This document shows positions 18,368 to 26,866 of a DNA stretch of 64,000 nucleotides, one piece after another. The notes below the pieces were generated by a model that was given only the letters and a program-made list of their open reading frames with translations, had not been told where the DNA came from and did not search any database. Within the stretch, counting starts at the first letter, position 1; each line of letters opens with the position of its first letter. The stretch comes from Candidatus Poribacteria bacterium (GTDB lineage: Bacteria > Poribacteria > WGA-4E > WGA-3G): assembly GCA_022824265.1 (NCBI GenBank), contig JAJEAG010000055.1, positions 62,001 through 126,000 on the forward strand, written 5' to 3'. The translations under genes and the position numbers were made by a program.

Positions 18368-19114
18368 GTGCGACTGGAAAAATTTATCGCTACTTCAGGC
18401 GTTGCCTCTCGTAGAGCAGTAAAACACGCTATTCGAGAAGGACTTGTGACCGTTAACGGAAATGTAATACACATCCCCGGTCATCCCATCAACATAGAAA
18501 CAGATGACATTGAATTTGATGGGATAGCAGTTGAGCCATTAACCGAACGCATCTATATTATGTTAAATAAACCGACAGGTTATTTGACAACTCGTCATGA
18601 TGAACGGGGACGTCCTACTGTTATGGATCTGTTAGTAGACCTTCCGAAGTCTATTTATCCTGTAGGACGTTTAGATTTGAATTCTGAAGGTCTCTTGCTA
18701 TTTACAAACGATGGCAACTTTGCTTATCGGATGATGCATCCCAGTCATGAAATTGAAAAGACATATCTCGCTTGGGTAAATGGCGTTCTCAGTAGACGTG
18801 CACTTAATCGTCTGCGAAATGGTGTCAATATCCTTGGTGGAAGAACTTCTCCTGCCAAAATCAAACAACTAAATGTAAAATCAGCTGCTATACCTAACAG
18901 AAAAAAGAAAAGAGTTAGATATGGAGAAGTTGCAAAATATCGCGTAATAATCCACGAAGGAAAAAAACGACAGGTACGTTTGATGTTTAAAGCGGTAGGA
19001 CATAACGTTATCCGTTTAAAACGGACACACATTGGAAGGTTAGGATTAGGCAATCTCCCGCAGGGGAAGTACAGATTACTGACCCCTGCGGAAGTTGCTG
19101 AATTACAAACTTAA
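18368..19114 (+). CDS. Pseudouridine synthase, RsuA/RluB family
   Basis: This enzyme isomerises specific uridines to pseudouridine in ribosomal RNA. An N-terminal S4 RNA-binding domain (MRLEKFIATSGVASRRA) is followed by the catalytic domain. The catalytic Asp is D103 in GRLDLNSEGLLLFTNDG, and KKRQVRLMFKAVGHNV is the C-terminal family motif. At 248 residues the size and the basic insertion near residues 177-185 fit RluB-like enzymes. The start is GTG at 18368. The stop codon shares the palindrome TTAA with the stop of the converging selenoprotein gene, so the two reading frames overlap by four bases. Confidence 0.92.
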   Translation: MRLEKFIATSGVASRRAVKHAIREGLVTVNGNVIHIPGHPINIETDDIEFDGIAVEPLTERIYIMLNKPTGYLTTRHDERGRPTVMDLLVDLPKSIYPVGRLDLNSEGLLLFTNDGNFAYRMMHPSHEIEKTYLAWVNGVLSRRALNRLRNGVNILGGRTSPAKIKQLNVKSAAIPNRKKKRVRYGEVAKYRVIIHEGKKRQVRLMFKAVGHNVIRLKRTHIGRLGLGNLPQGKYRLLTPAEVAELQT

Positions 19115-20256
19115 TTGTCAGATGTCTCTCCGGCTTCCGCAGCCAATCCTTTGACACGTTCCAATTGCCTGGTAGCAGCTTGTTTCATCTGGTCATCACC
19201 AGTATGATTTATCAACTTCTCAAGAGCCTCAATTGATTTGTCATACTGTTTGTTGAGTGAATATGTAATACCAAGATAGTATTGGGAACGGTCATAAACA
19301 TTGCTTTTCGGATAATTATCAACGATTTTTTGGAAATGCATTACTGCATTTTCTGCTAATTCTGAGACATCAACGCCTTCTTTTCCAGCTTGTATCTGAA
19401 GTTGCATTGCATAAGCGAGACCAATTTCGATATGCAAATTAGGCAATAATCCCGTGCTGTTTTTTGGATCTTTTTCAATAACCTTATTACTGAACGAAAG
19501 TGCTAATTCTATTTTCTGTTGAAACTCCATTGCCCGGTGTTTCAAATAAGTAATAGCGATCCGACTATTCAACTTAACATCATCAGGCATCTTCTCGCTA
19601 ATCTGAAGTGCTTCATCAATTTGATTCTTACCAAGATAATAGAATCCAATCTCTCTGTTCAGTTCAACATCATCAGGCATTTTCTTGCTAATTGGAAGTG
19701 CTTTTTCAATCTGTTGACGCTGTAAGAATAGGATAGCAATCTCACGGTTTAGTTTAACATCATCAGGATTCTCTTCATATTTTGCCAATTTTTCTTGGAA
19801 CTCAGTCTCTTTTTTGAGGACATCTTCCATTACAGGCAAAAAATTATCTGGAGGCATGTAGCCGGAATGGTTTTTTATTACACCACCATCCGGACTAATG
19901 AACAGAATTGCTGGAAATCCTCTAATCCCATATTTTTTCTGTGCTTCCAAATTTTCAGGGCGTTCTTTATCTTCAGGGTTAACTTTAACAGGGACGAAAT
20001 TCTCAGCAATAGCAACAATACGAGGATCAGTGAAGGTGTCGGCATCCAGCCGCTTACACCATCCTCACCACTCTGTAAAGAAATCCATCATAATCGGTTT
20101 ATTGGTTTCAATGGATTGTGATGTAGCTTCCTCAATAGACATTCCCCATTCAACTTCTTCTCCTTCTGCCAGCACAGGTATTGACACTGTGAGCAGTAAC
20201 AGGACACAAAGTCCTACTAAATAGGGTGAGTGTCTGTGAAAAACAGAATTAATCAT
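19111..20256 (-). CDS. Probable selenoprotein: secreted thioredoxin-fold domain (UxxC) with C-terminal TPR region
   Basis: A standard translation breaks this gene into 63 and 279 residues, but the frame is continuous across one TGA at 20065-20067. Read through, it gives 381 residues. These are a signal peptide (~1-30, VGLCVLLLLTVSIPVLA), a thioredoxin-like domain (~35-150), then TPR-like repeats. The TGA is codon 64 in FFTEW-x-GWCKRLD, exactly where homologous domains have the first Cys of CxxC. C67 is the second. The cis-Pro loop GIRGFPAILFI is intact. A SECIS-like hairpin follows the TGA. AAGGAG lies about 7 bases before the ATG at 20256. A redox role in the periplasm is inferred. Alternatives are a nonsense mutation or a base-call error; the preserved downstream frame argues against old decay. 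Confidence 0.78.
19576..19770. repeat. In-gene tandem repeat, 90-bp period
   Basis: The word AACATCATCAGG recurs at 19576, 19666 and 19756. It encodes 30-residue units that begin MPDDVKLN or MPDDVELN in the TPR region of the selenoprotein candidate. The units are similar enough at DNA level to suggest recent duplication. Confidence 0.8.
20035..20060 (-). promoter_or_regulatory. Putative bacterial SECIS element
   Basis: On the minus strand, four bases after the TGA, arms GGTGT (20060-20056) and ACACC (20039-20035) pair. Inside them CGGC and GCCG pair around a five-base loop UGGAU, with an unpaired AAG on the 5' side. The apical loop starts 16 bases after the TGA and carries G as its second base. 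This fits the published description of bacterial SECIS elements: loop 16-37 bases downstream, with G in the first two loop positions. Confidence 0.65.
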
Positions 20257-20534
20257 TAATTCTCTCCTTAAATTTAACGTGAGCGATAGTCTCAGTATGT
20301 TATGGACTAACCTGTAAATTCAGGTGAAAATCACATTACCAACTATCTCTCTATGAGTTGTTACAATAGTATCATATTTAACAAAGCATGTCCAATTAAG
20401 TTTACAACAGGGGTAAAGTTATCCACAAGTGTTTGCTGTCAGAATCACCAAATCCACGGAATTCTTGACTGCAACTTCGATACATGCTATTGTGCATTCA
20501 TTTATATCACACCTTATCATGAAGGAGCAATCGA

Positions 20535-21629
20535 ATGAGTATAAGTGTCGGGATGGTAGGTTTAGGGATGTTCGGTCCATCCTTTATCCAATCATATAAA
20601 GCACATCCAGATGTACATCGGCTTGCCTTGTGTGATTTACATGAAGACCGTTTGAAAAAATGGGCAAAAGAGTATGAGATCTCTGAAACCTATACAAGCC
20701 TTGACGACATCTGCAAATCCGATCTGGATGCCCTTGTCATCATAACACAACACTGGATGCATGCCCCGCAGGCAATTCAAGCAATGGAAGCTGGAAAACA
20801 TGTCTACACTGCTGTTCCCGCTGCCATATCGCTGGATGAATGTGAGCAGTTGATAAGAACTGTTGAACGAACTGGGATGATCTACATGAACGGTGAGACA
20901 AGTTATTTTCGTCCCGAAACAGCGTTCTGTCGTCAGAAAGCAGCGGAAGGGGCGTTTGGTGAATTTGTCCACTGTCGCGCTGAGTATTTCCACGACATGG
21001 ATCATGGACTTTACAATGTACTAAAAAACCGTTGGGGTGACCAGTGGAGTCGGGACAAATCCGGTATGATACCGATGTATTACCCAACACACTCAACTTG
21101 TTTCCCAATTTCTGTGATGAACGCACATGCCACCTCTGTTTCTGCACAAGGTTACATCTATCCGAATGATGATTGGTTTCGGTTAGACACAATTCACAAG
21201 AATCCATTTTCCAACGAGGTAGGTTTATTCACAATGAACAATGGTGCCATAATGCAAATCTGTGAGTTCCGTAGAATAGGTCATCCGGGGTCTGAACGCG
21301 TCAGCGGTATATATGGCACCGAAGGAAGTTACGAACAAAGTCTTGCAGGGAAGACATGGGCAACCAAGTCTGGCACAGAAAATGTCCAACCACCACAAAT
21401 GCATGAGTTTCTCCCAGAAGAACTTAAGGATAATTTAGGAGGACATGGCGGTTCACATGCTTACCTCGTGCATGAATTTGTTGATTCAGTCAATCAACAG
21501 CGGTTGCCACGCATCAACGTTTGGGAAGCAGTCCGATATTGTGCACCGGGAATTGTTGCGCATGAATCAGCACTTAAAGATGGTGAATTGCTCCAAATTC
21601 CTGACTGGGGAGATGCCCCTAAAGATTAA
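20535..21629 (+). CDS. Gfo/Idh/MocA-family oxidoreductase
   Basis: This is a NAD(P)-dependent dehydrogenase of the family that oxidises sugars, inositols and their derivatives. The Rossmann fold starts immediately (VGMVGLGMFGPSF), and the second conserved element AGKHVYTAVPAAISLDEC replaces the usual GKHVxxEKP. The catalytic Lys of the common EKP motif is therefore Ala-Val-Pro here, so chemistry may differ. The C-terminal alpha/beta domain is complete. The length of 364 residues is typical. AAGGAG lies nine bases before the ATG. The family is strongly expanded in Poribacteria and Planctomycetes. No sugar gene neighbours it. Confidence 0.88.
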   Translation: MSISVGMVGLGMFGPSFIQSYKAHPDVHRLALCDLHEDRLKKWAKEYEISETYTSLDDICKSDLDALVIITQHWMHAPQAIQAMEAGKHVYTAVPAAISLDECEQLIRTVERTGMIYMNGETSYFRPETAFCRQKAAEGAFGEFVHCRAEYFHDMDHGLYNVLKNRWGDQWSRDKSGMIPMYYPTHSTCFPISVMNAHATSVSAQGYIYPNDDWFRLDTIHKNPFSNEVGLFTMNNGAIMQICEFRRIGHPGSERVSGIYGTEGSYEQSLAGKTWATKSGTENVQPPQMHEFLPEELKDNLGGHGGSHAYLVHEFVDSVNQQRLPRINVWEAVRYCAPGIVAHESALKDGELLQIPDWGDAPKD

Positions 21630-21804
21630 ATGTATATTTCTTTTGATTTAAAATACTTTTTAAGGTATACTATACTACTTAAATAAGATATTTTCTACCA
21701 CGTGATATTTAGCAGCGTTATTGACTTGCAAACTGTACATAAACAGAGAGTAATCGGAGATCAATTAACCTACCCTACATATATAAGGTTTCAAGGAGTA
21801 TAGA

Positions 21805-24249
21805 ATGGCTATTGAATACGCGGGAGCTTATGATGCATCGGCTATTCCTGCTGATGTTGCCCGCGAAATCGAAATTTATGAGATACAACTTGGTCGGGTA
21901 CAAGATGGTCAAGTTGAAGAGTCCCTATTTACCGAATTCAGACTCCGCCATGGTGTTTACGGTCAACGTGATGATAGATCGCAGATGATCCGTGTCAAAA
22001 TACCTTTCGGTGGACTCACAGCAGTACAACTTGAAATGTTAGCGGATGTCGCTGAAGAATTTTCGGACAATATCATCCACATCACAACACGTCAAGATGT
22101 ACAGTATCATTATGTAGATATCAACCACACACCAGAGTTAATGCGCCGTCTCGCAAGTGTTGATATTACAACGAAAGAGGCGTGTGGCAATGTTGTTCGG
22201 AATGTCACCGCATGTCCCATTAGTGGCGTGTGCCAAGATGAAGCATTTGATGTAACACCCTATTCCAAGGCGTTGTCTGCATTCCTCTTAGGACACCCCG
22301 ATGCACAGGATTTTGGACGAAAATTTAAAATCGCCTTTTCTGGATGTGAAGAACACGCCTGTGGATTAGCAAACATGCACGACATTGGTGCGGTTGCTGC
22401 AGTTAAAGAGGTTGACGGTGAAATCAAGAAAGGCTTCAAACTTTATGTTGGTGGTGGACTCGGTGCAGTACCACATCAGGCAAAGGTTTTAGATGAATTT
22501 TTATCAGCAGAAGAACTCTTGCCGATTTCACAATCAATTTGTAGAGTCTTTACCCGTTTAGGTGAACGTCGAAATCGGAATAAAGCGCGTTTGAAGTTTG
22601 TAATTGCGAAATACGGCATTGAAGAATTCCGTAGGTTGGTATATGAAGATCGTGAAACACTACGGCACGACCCAGAATGGACCGCATATCTTGATAATCT
22701 GAATGCTTACGACGAAAGCCCACTCAAAGCACCTACACAGCTTAACGGTGCCTCAACACCTGATGGATTTGATGAGTGGTATCAGTCCAATATTCGTTTA
22801 CAGAAACAACCCGGTTATGCTTTTGTTACGATTACACTCCCACTCGGTGATATTACTGCTGACCAAACCCGTGCCTTGGCAGACATCTCTCGGAAATATG
22901 TGAAAGACACTATCCGTGCCACAGTGGAACAAAATATAGTGCTCCGTTGGGTAACAATGACCGACCTTCCCGCACTATACAAAGAACTGAAAGCTATCGG
23001 TTTAGGTGATCCGGGGGCAGAATCCTTAGTAGATATCGTGGCTTGCCCAGGAACTGACTCATGCAAACTGGGTGTATCTTCTTCTCGCGGTTTGGCTGCA
23101 CATTTACGAAACTATTTTATTGAAAACGGTGTGCAGAATGAGATAGATGACTTCCGAATAAAGATTAGCGGATGCCCCAATTCATGTGGACAGCACCACA
23201 TTGCTAACATCGGTTTCTTCGGTTCTACTAAACGAATAGAGGGACGTAACGCACCTATTTACCAAGTACTACTCGGTGGACACATGGTGGAAAACGCCAG
23301 TTCCTACGGACTTGCCACTGGAAAAATCCACGGTAATTATATTCCAGATTTTATTGAAGAATTGACTGGAAAATACGTAGATGAAAAGCAAGGTGAGGAA
23401 ACATTCACCGAATACGTTGCCCGTCTCGGCAAAGCAGAAATCAAGACTATGTTGTCCAAGTACGATAAGATCCCCTCTTACGAGGAATCACCGGAGTTCT
23501 ACGTGGACACAGGCGATACGAAAGATTACCAACTCAAAACAGGTGTTGGTGAATGTGCAGGAGAGGTCGTAGCACTGGTATCCATGAAGTTAGAAGAAGC
23601 AGATAGACTTATCTATGAATCCGGTTTGAGTTTGGAAAAAGCAACATATCAAGATTGCGCAGATAAAGCATTTGATGCAATGATAAGAGCCGCTGACGGA
23701 CTCCTAACGACAGTTGGATTACAATACATTGACAATGAAACAACTGTCCAAGCATTCAAAAAACACTTCTTTGATACAGGAAACTTCTTCGCTGGATACG
23801 GGGCACATCTGTTTAAGGCAACGGAAGAAGATGCCTCTACGTTTGACCATGAATTGGCACACCGTCGTGTAGAAGAAGCTACCCTTTTTGTTGAAGAATC
23901 GCATCACATCTATGGACGTATGCGTATTAAACAAGAGGAAGAGGAAGCGAGTAAACGTAAAACCCGTAGATCGCGTTCTGCTCCGAAACCGAAGGTTGTC
24001 AAAGAGAAAAAACCTGTAGAGGAAATCACTGATAGCCTTGACCTGAAAGGTGTCGCATGCCCATTCAACTATGTCCAAGCGAAAGTTCGGTTAGAAACGA
24101 TGGATGTTGGTCAACTCTTAGAGATTACTATTGACGATGGTGAACCGATTGAGAACGTACCGAAGAGTCTTACGAACGATGGTCACGATATTCTTGATAC
24201 TAAGAAGATTGGAAAACACTACCGCCTGACGATCAAGAAAGGTGAGTAG
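21805..24249 (+). CDS. Siroheme sulfite/nitrite reductase fused to a HEPN-like and a TusA-like domain
   Basis: The first ~560 residues are a ferredoxin-type siroheme reductase with two symmetric halves. The second half carries the four [4Fe-4S]-siroheme ligands: CPGTDSC (C414, C420) and CPNSC (C457, C461). Residues ~575-705 are an all-helical HEPN-like domain. A basic linker (KRKTRRSRS) follows, and the last ~80 residues are TusA/SirA-like with the sulfur-carrier motif LKGVACPFNYVQAKV. The reaction is six-electron reduction of sulfite to sulfide or nitrite to ammonia. The fused sulfur carrier favours sulfite reduction coupled to persulfide transfer, by inference. CAAGGAG precedes the ATG. A double hairpin follows. 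Confidence 0.87.
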   Translation: MAIEYAGAYDASAIPADVAREIEIYEIQLGRVQDGQVEESLFTEFRLRHGVYGQRDDRSQMIRVKIPFGGLTAVQLEMLADVAEEFSDNIIHITTRQDVQYHYVDINHTPELMRRLASVDITTKEACGNVVRNVTACPISGVCQDEAFDVTPYSKALSAFLLGHPDAQDFGRKFKIAFSGCEEHACGLANMHDIGAVAAVKEVDGEIKKGFKLYVGGGLGAVPHQAKVLDEFLSAEELLPISQSICRVFTRLGERRNRNKARLKFVIAKYGIEEFRRLVYEDRETLRHDPEWTAYLDNLNAYDESPLKAPTQLNGASTPDGFDEWYQSNIRLQKQPGYAFVTITLPLGDITADQTRALADISRKYVKDTIRATVEQNIVLRWVTMTDLPALYKELKAIGLGDPGAESLVDIVACPGTDSCKLGVSSSRGLAAHLRNYFIENGVQNEIDDFRIKISGCPNSCGQHHIANIGFFGSTKRIEGRNAPIYQVLLGGHMVENASSYGLATGKIHGNYIPDFIEELTGKYVDEKQGEETFTEYVARLGKAEIKTMLSKYDKIPSYEESPEFYVDTGDTKDYQLKTGVGECAGEVVALVSMKLEEADRLIYESGLSLEKATYQDCADKAFDAMIRAADGLLTTVGLQYIDNETTVQAFKKHFFDTGNFFAGYGAHLFKATEEDASTFDHELAHRRVEEATLFVEESHHIYGRMRIKQEEEEASKRKTRRSRSAPKPKVVKEKKPVEEITDSLDLKGVACPFNYVQAKVRLETMDVGQLLEITIDDGEPIENVPKSLTNDGHDILDTKKIGKHYRLTIKKGE

Positions 24250-24305
24250 GGGTAATTATTTTCTAAAGTAATTTGACTATCTGTCCGTATAATTGCTGCA
24301 TATTC

Positions 24306-24341
24306 GCGTTTGCCTTCCAACTAAATTGGACAGGCAAACGC
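24306..24341 (+). terminator. Rho-independent terminator of the sulfite reductase gene
   Basis: GCGTTTGCCT (24306-24315) pairs with AGGCAAACGC (24332-24341). Inside, TCCAA pairs with TTGGA after a one-base bulge, giving a 15-bp stem with a CTAAA loop. TTATTATTT follows. Confidence 0.75.
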
Positions 24342-24351
24342 TTATTATTTG

Positions 24352-24372
24352 AGTTCCTATTCCATAGGAACT
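24352..24372. repeat. Second hairpin behind the terminator
   Basis: A perfect 9-bp stem AGTTCCTAT/ATAGGAACT with a TCC loop starts 10 bases after the terminator stem. It may be a backup 3' structure, or an operator for the toxin-antitoxin module that starts 43 bp later. Confidence 0.5.
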
Positions 24373-24414
24373 TGGAGATTAAGTTTTGTATAGGTGCGAT
24401 ATAGTAACTTACTA

Positions 24415-24752
24415 ATGCGTACAACACATCCGAGAGAAATACAATACTATCGCGCCCCAAACGGACGGTTACCTTTCATAGAATGGTTAGAATCAATTCA
24501 AGACACAAAGACACAAGATCGGATTCAGGCAAGACTTGAACGGCTTGAAGATGGAAATTTAGGAGATTGTCGAAGTGTTGGTGATGGTGTCTTTGAGTTA
24601 CGTATTCACTTTGGTGCAGGTTATCGGATCTATTTTGGACAAGTAGGCAACACAATCGTACTTTTGCTTTGTGGCGGAGACAATCATCTCAAACACGTGA
24701 CATTGAACGCGCAAAAACATATTGGCAAGAATTCAAGGAGACACACCGATGA
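24415..24752 (+). pseudogene. Frameshifted RelE/HigB-type toxin (addiction module killer protein)
   Basis: The start matches addiction-module killer proteins: IQYYRAPNGRLPFIEWLES, then RIQARLERLEDGNLGDC and YRIYFGQVGNTIVLLLCGGD. After GGD at 24681 the frame goes wrong. The expected tail (SSQTRDIERAKTYWQEFKE) is present one base out of phase and would end at TGA 24750-24752, overlapping the antitoxin start as ATGA. A single missing A in GACAA(A)TCATC around 24682 restores the whole 112-residue protein. As written, the frame instead runs to 24786 through the antitoxin start. The toxin is probably inactive, unless this is a base-call error or a programmed shift. No clear ribosome-binding site precedes the ATG at 24415. 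Confidence 0.82.
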
Positions 24753-25138
24753 GAAAAATGGGGGTATGGCGCGAATATCTTATTGAAAAACTCGCTGACC
24801 GGGAAAGAGTTATTGGTTATCTCCAAGCAATACTTGAAGACTATCAATTTTACGGAGAACCTGTTGTTGTTCTAAGGGCACTACAGACAGTCATAGAAGC
24901 ACAAGGCGGTATTTCTGAACTCGCAAAACAGTCTGATACAGATCCAGAATCTCTTTCAAAAGTACTGTCTAACCAAGATACACCACTGATTGATGCACTT
25001 GGAATTGTCTTAAAAGCACTCGGACACCAACTTTCAATCAAACCGATAGAACCTGAAAACTCAGTTAATAATACATATACAGAAGCATTAGAAGCACAAG
25101 ATACATCAACACAAGTAGCAGAGAATCCAACCATTTAA
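24749..25138 (+). CDS. HigA-type antitoxin (addiction module antidote protein)
   Basis: This 129-residue protein has an N-terminal arm (MGVWREYLIEKLADRERV) typical of antidote proteins paired with Gp49-like toxins. It is followed by a Cro/cI-type helix-turn-helix at ~55-95 (ISELAKQSDTDPESLSKVLS). The C-terminal ~25 residues are polar and probably disordered. AAGGAG at 24735-24740 lies eight bases before ATG 24749, which I prefer over an in-frame TTG at 24722. It should neutralise the toxin and repress its own operon. It remains intact while the upstream toxin is frameshifted. Confidence 0.86.
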   Translation: MRKMGVWREYLIEKLADRERVIGYLQAILEDYQFYGEPVVVLRALQTVIEAQGGISELAKQSDTDPESLSKVLSNQDTPLIDALGIVLKALGHQLSIKPIEPENSVNNTYTEALEAQDTSTQVAENPTI

Positions 25139-25284
25139 CAATAGTTGCAATATTCAGAAAAACTATCCATTAGGTTGAAATCGCAGCAAATCCTATTAGA
25201 ACCATCCCAAAATAACACCGAATGCCATGCATGCACTCGGTACCTCTTCTTTAACCAATAATCAAAGCCAAATTCAGAACTTAC

Positions 25285-25313
25285 TTGAAATATCATTTGA
25301 TTTAGGATATAAT
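25285..25313 (+). promoter_or_regulatory. Sigma-70 type promoter of the PorY/PorX-like operon
   Basis: TTGAAA at 25285-25290 and TATAAT at 25308-25313 are 17 bases apart. The histidine kinase ATG is 48 bases downstream. The gap 25139-25284 shows nothing else beyond a weak ACCGA/TCGGT hairpin near 25217-25241. Confidence 0.75.
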
Positions 25314-25361
25314 ATTACTATACCGATATGTTGAAACGTAATAAATTTGCTCGGTGACGTT

Positions 25362-26846
25362 ATGTCAAGATGGAAACGTAGTATTATTTCTACTTATCCA
25401 ACTGGTCGTTTAATGTTTATATATTTCGGTATAGGCGTATGTATATTGATTCTCGTGTTTGCATATTATACACGCCAGATTGCTCAGTTAAACAAGGACA
25501 TTGAATCACAAATAGAAATCTTCGTTAATCTTGCTGCTGAATTACCGAGCATTGAAGACCCCGTATTGCAAGAACGACTACTTAAAGTTATGAGGCAAGA
25601 ACTTTATGCTGAGAACAGGGAGCGAAGGTTTTCCTTTATCATTACTGATGCCGATGGAAAAGAATTAATTTCGCAGGGAATTGATACAGAACTGGATGAG
25701 AAGGTCAACGGAAGTGATAATGTCTCGTTAACAATAGATGAGAAAAAACTCTTAACTTCATCATTGGAACGGATGAAAAACAAGAATCAACCGAGAAAAA
25801 TTCCGTTCCTCAAAGAAGATAGACAGATTGCAGGTTATTTTTTCCACGGAGATGCCGCCCCGAGTGAGATGGCACACCTCCCTTTCGCAATAACTGATAC
25901 CGAAAAAACACCACAAAAATGGCAGATGTGGAAGGATGTCCTTACTACCGAGAATGCAACACCGGAAGAAAAAGAACGCGCAAGAACATTCGTTCATAAT
26001 ACACCCGCCTTTGCAAGGATTCAAACATCTCCCGATTGGCAGGAGGGTTATTTCTATTACGAAATAAAATCGTTTTACGGTTTATTAGTAACACCAATTG
26101 TGTTAACCATTGTTGTTCCTCTCTTCGCGTTTGGGGCATTGCTTGTCTATCAGCGAATAAAATCTTATGAACATGCAGCGATTTGGGGTGGGTTAGCAAA
26201 AGAGACAGCACATCAACTCGGTACACCTATATCCGCATTGCTTGCATGGGCAGAGATGTTGGATGAACGGAGTCAAGAAACTGAAGATGAGGTTGTTGCT
26301 GAACTCTCAACAAACATGCAAAGTGACCTTGAACGGCTTCAGAAAACGACTACTCGGTTTGGAATGATTGGCACGGAGCCAACCAAAACCAACGTTAACC
26401 TCAAAGTGGTACTTGAAGAGGTACTTACATATTTTGAAAAGCGACTTCCACAAATTAGTCGGAACATTGATATAAACGTCACACCGCATGATGTCCCTGA
26501 GATTTCTGCGAATTCGCTACTGTTACAGTGGGTTTTTGAAAATCTGATCCGAAATTCCATGGATGCAATGCAAAAAGTGGATGGACATATAGAAATTGAA
26601 CCTTTATATGATGAACGCCAGAAACAAGTTATCATTCGCTATTCCGATAACGGGAGTGGTATTCCAAAGGAAAATCAACGTAGAATTTTTGAACCGGGAA
26701 TGACAACAAAAATGCATGGATGGGGACTTGGCTTGACAATAGTTCAGAGAATTATTAGGGAATATCATCACGGGAGCATACGATTGATTAACAGTAGTCC
26801 AGATGGAACAACATTTGAAATCCGTTTGCCGTGTAATCTTTCCTAA
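25362..26846 (+). CDS. Membrane sensor histidine kinase (PorY-like)
   Basis: The sensor of a two-component pair, with two membrane helices (~17-37 and ~239-263) that enclose a ~200-residue extracytoplasmic domain. The H-box is KETAHQLGTPISALL with H284 as the phosphorylated residue. The ATPase domain shows WVFENLIRNSMDAM (N box), YSDNGSGIP (G1) and GWGLGLTIVQRI (G2). The AHQLGTP form of the H-box is shared with kinases like PorY. I chose ATG 25362, which has GGTGA five bases upstream, over an in-frame TTG 15 bases earlier. The product is 494 residues. The response regulator follows after 20 bp, so the pair is an operon. The signal is unknown. Confidence 0.88.
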   Translation: MSRWKRSIISTYPTGRLMFIYFGIGVCILILVFAYYTRQIAQLNKDIESQIEIFVNLAAELPSIEDPVLQERLLKVMRQELYAENRERRFSFIITDADGKELISQGIDTELDEKVNGSDNVSLTIDEKKLLTSSLERMKNKNQPRKIPFLKEDRQIAGYFFHGDAAPSEMAHLPFAITDTEKTPQKWQMWKDVLTTENATPEEKERARTFVHNTPAFARIQTSPDWQEGYFYYEIKSFYGLLVTPIVLTIVVPLFAFGALLVYQRIKSYEHAAIWGGLAKETAHQLGTPISALLAWAEMLDERSQETEDEVVAELSTNMQSDLERLQKTTTRFGMIGTEPTKTNVNLKVVLEEVLTYFEKRLPQISRNIDINVTPHDVPEISANSLLLQWVFENLIRNSMDAMQKVDGHIEIEPLYDERQKQVIIRYSDNGSGIPKENQRRIFEPGMTTKMHGWGLGLTIVQRIIREYHHGSIRLINSSPDGTTFEIRLPCNLS

Positions 26847-26866
26847 TTGATTTTGAGGAAACAGAT

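Noticed and set aside
20065-20067. TGA read as tryptophan (alternative genetic code)
   Set aside because: Several genes in the window end with TGA at expected family lengths (pdxJ, livG, the metallophosphoesterase), and Trp would destroy the CxxC site that every other feature of the domain preserves.
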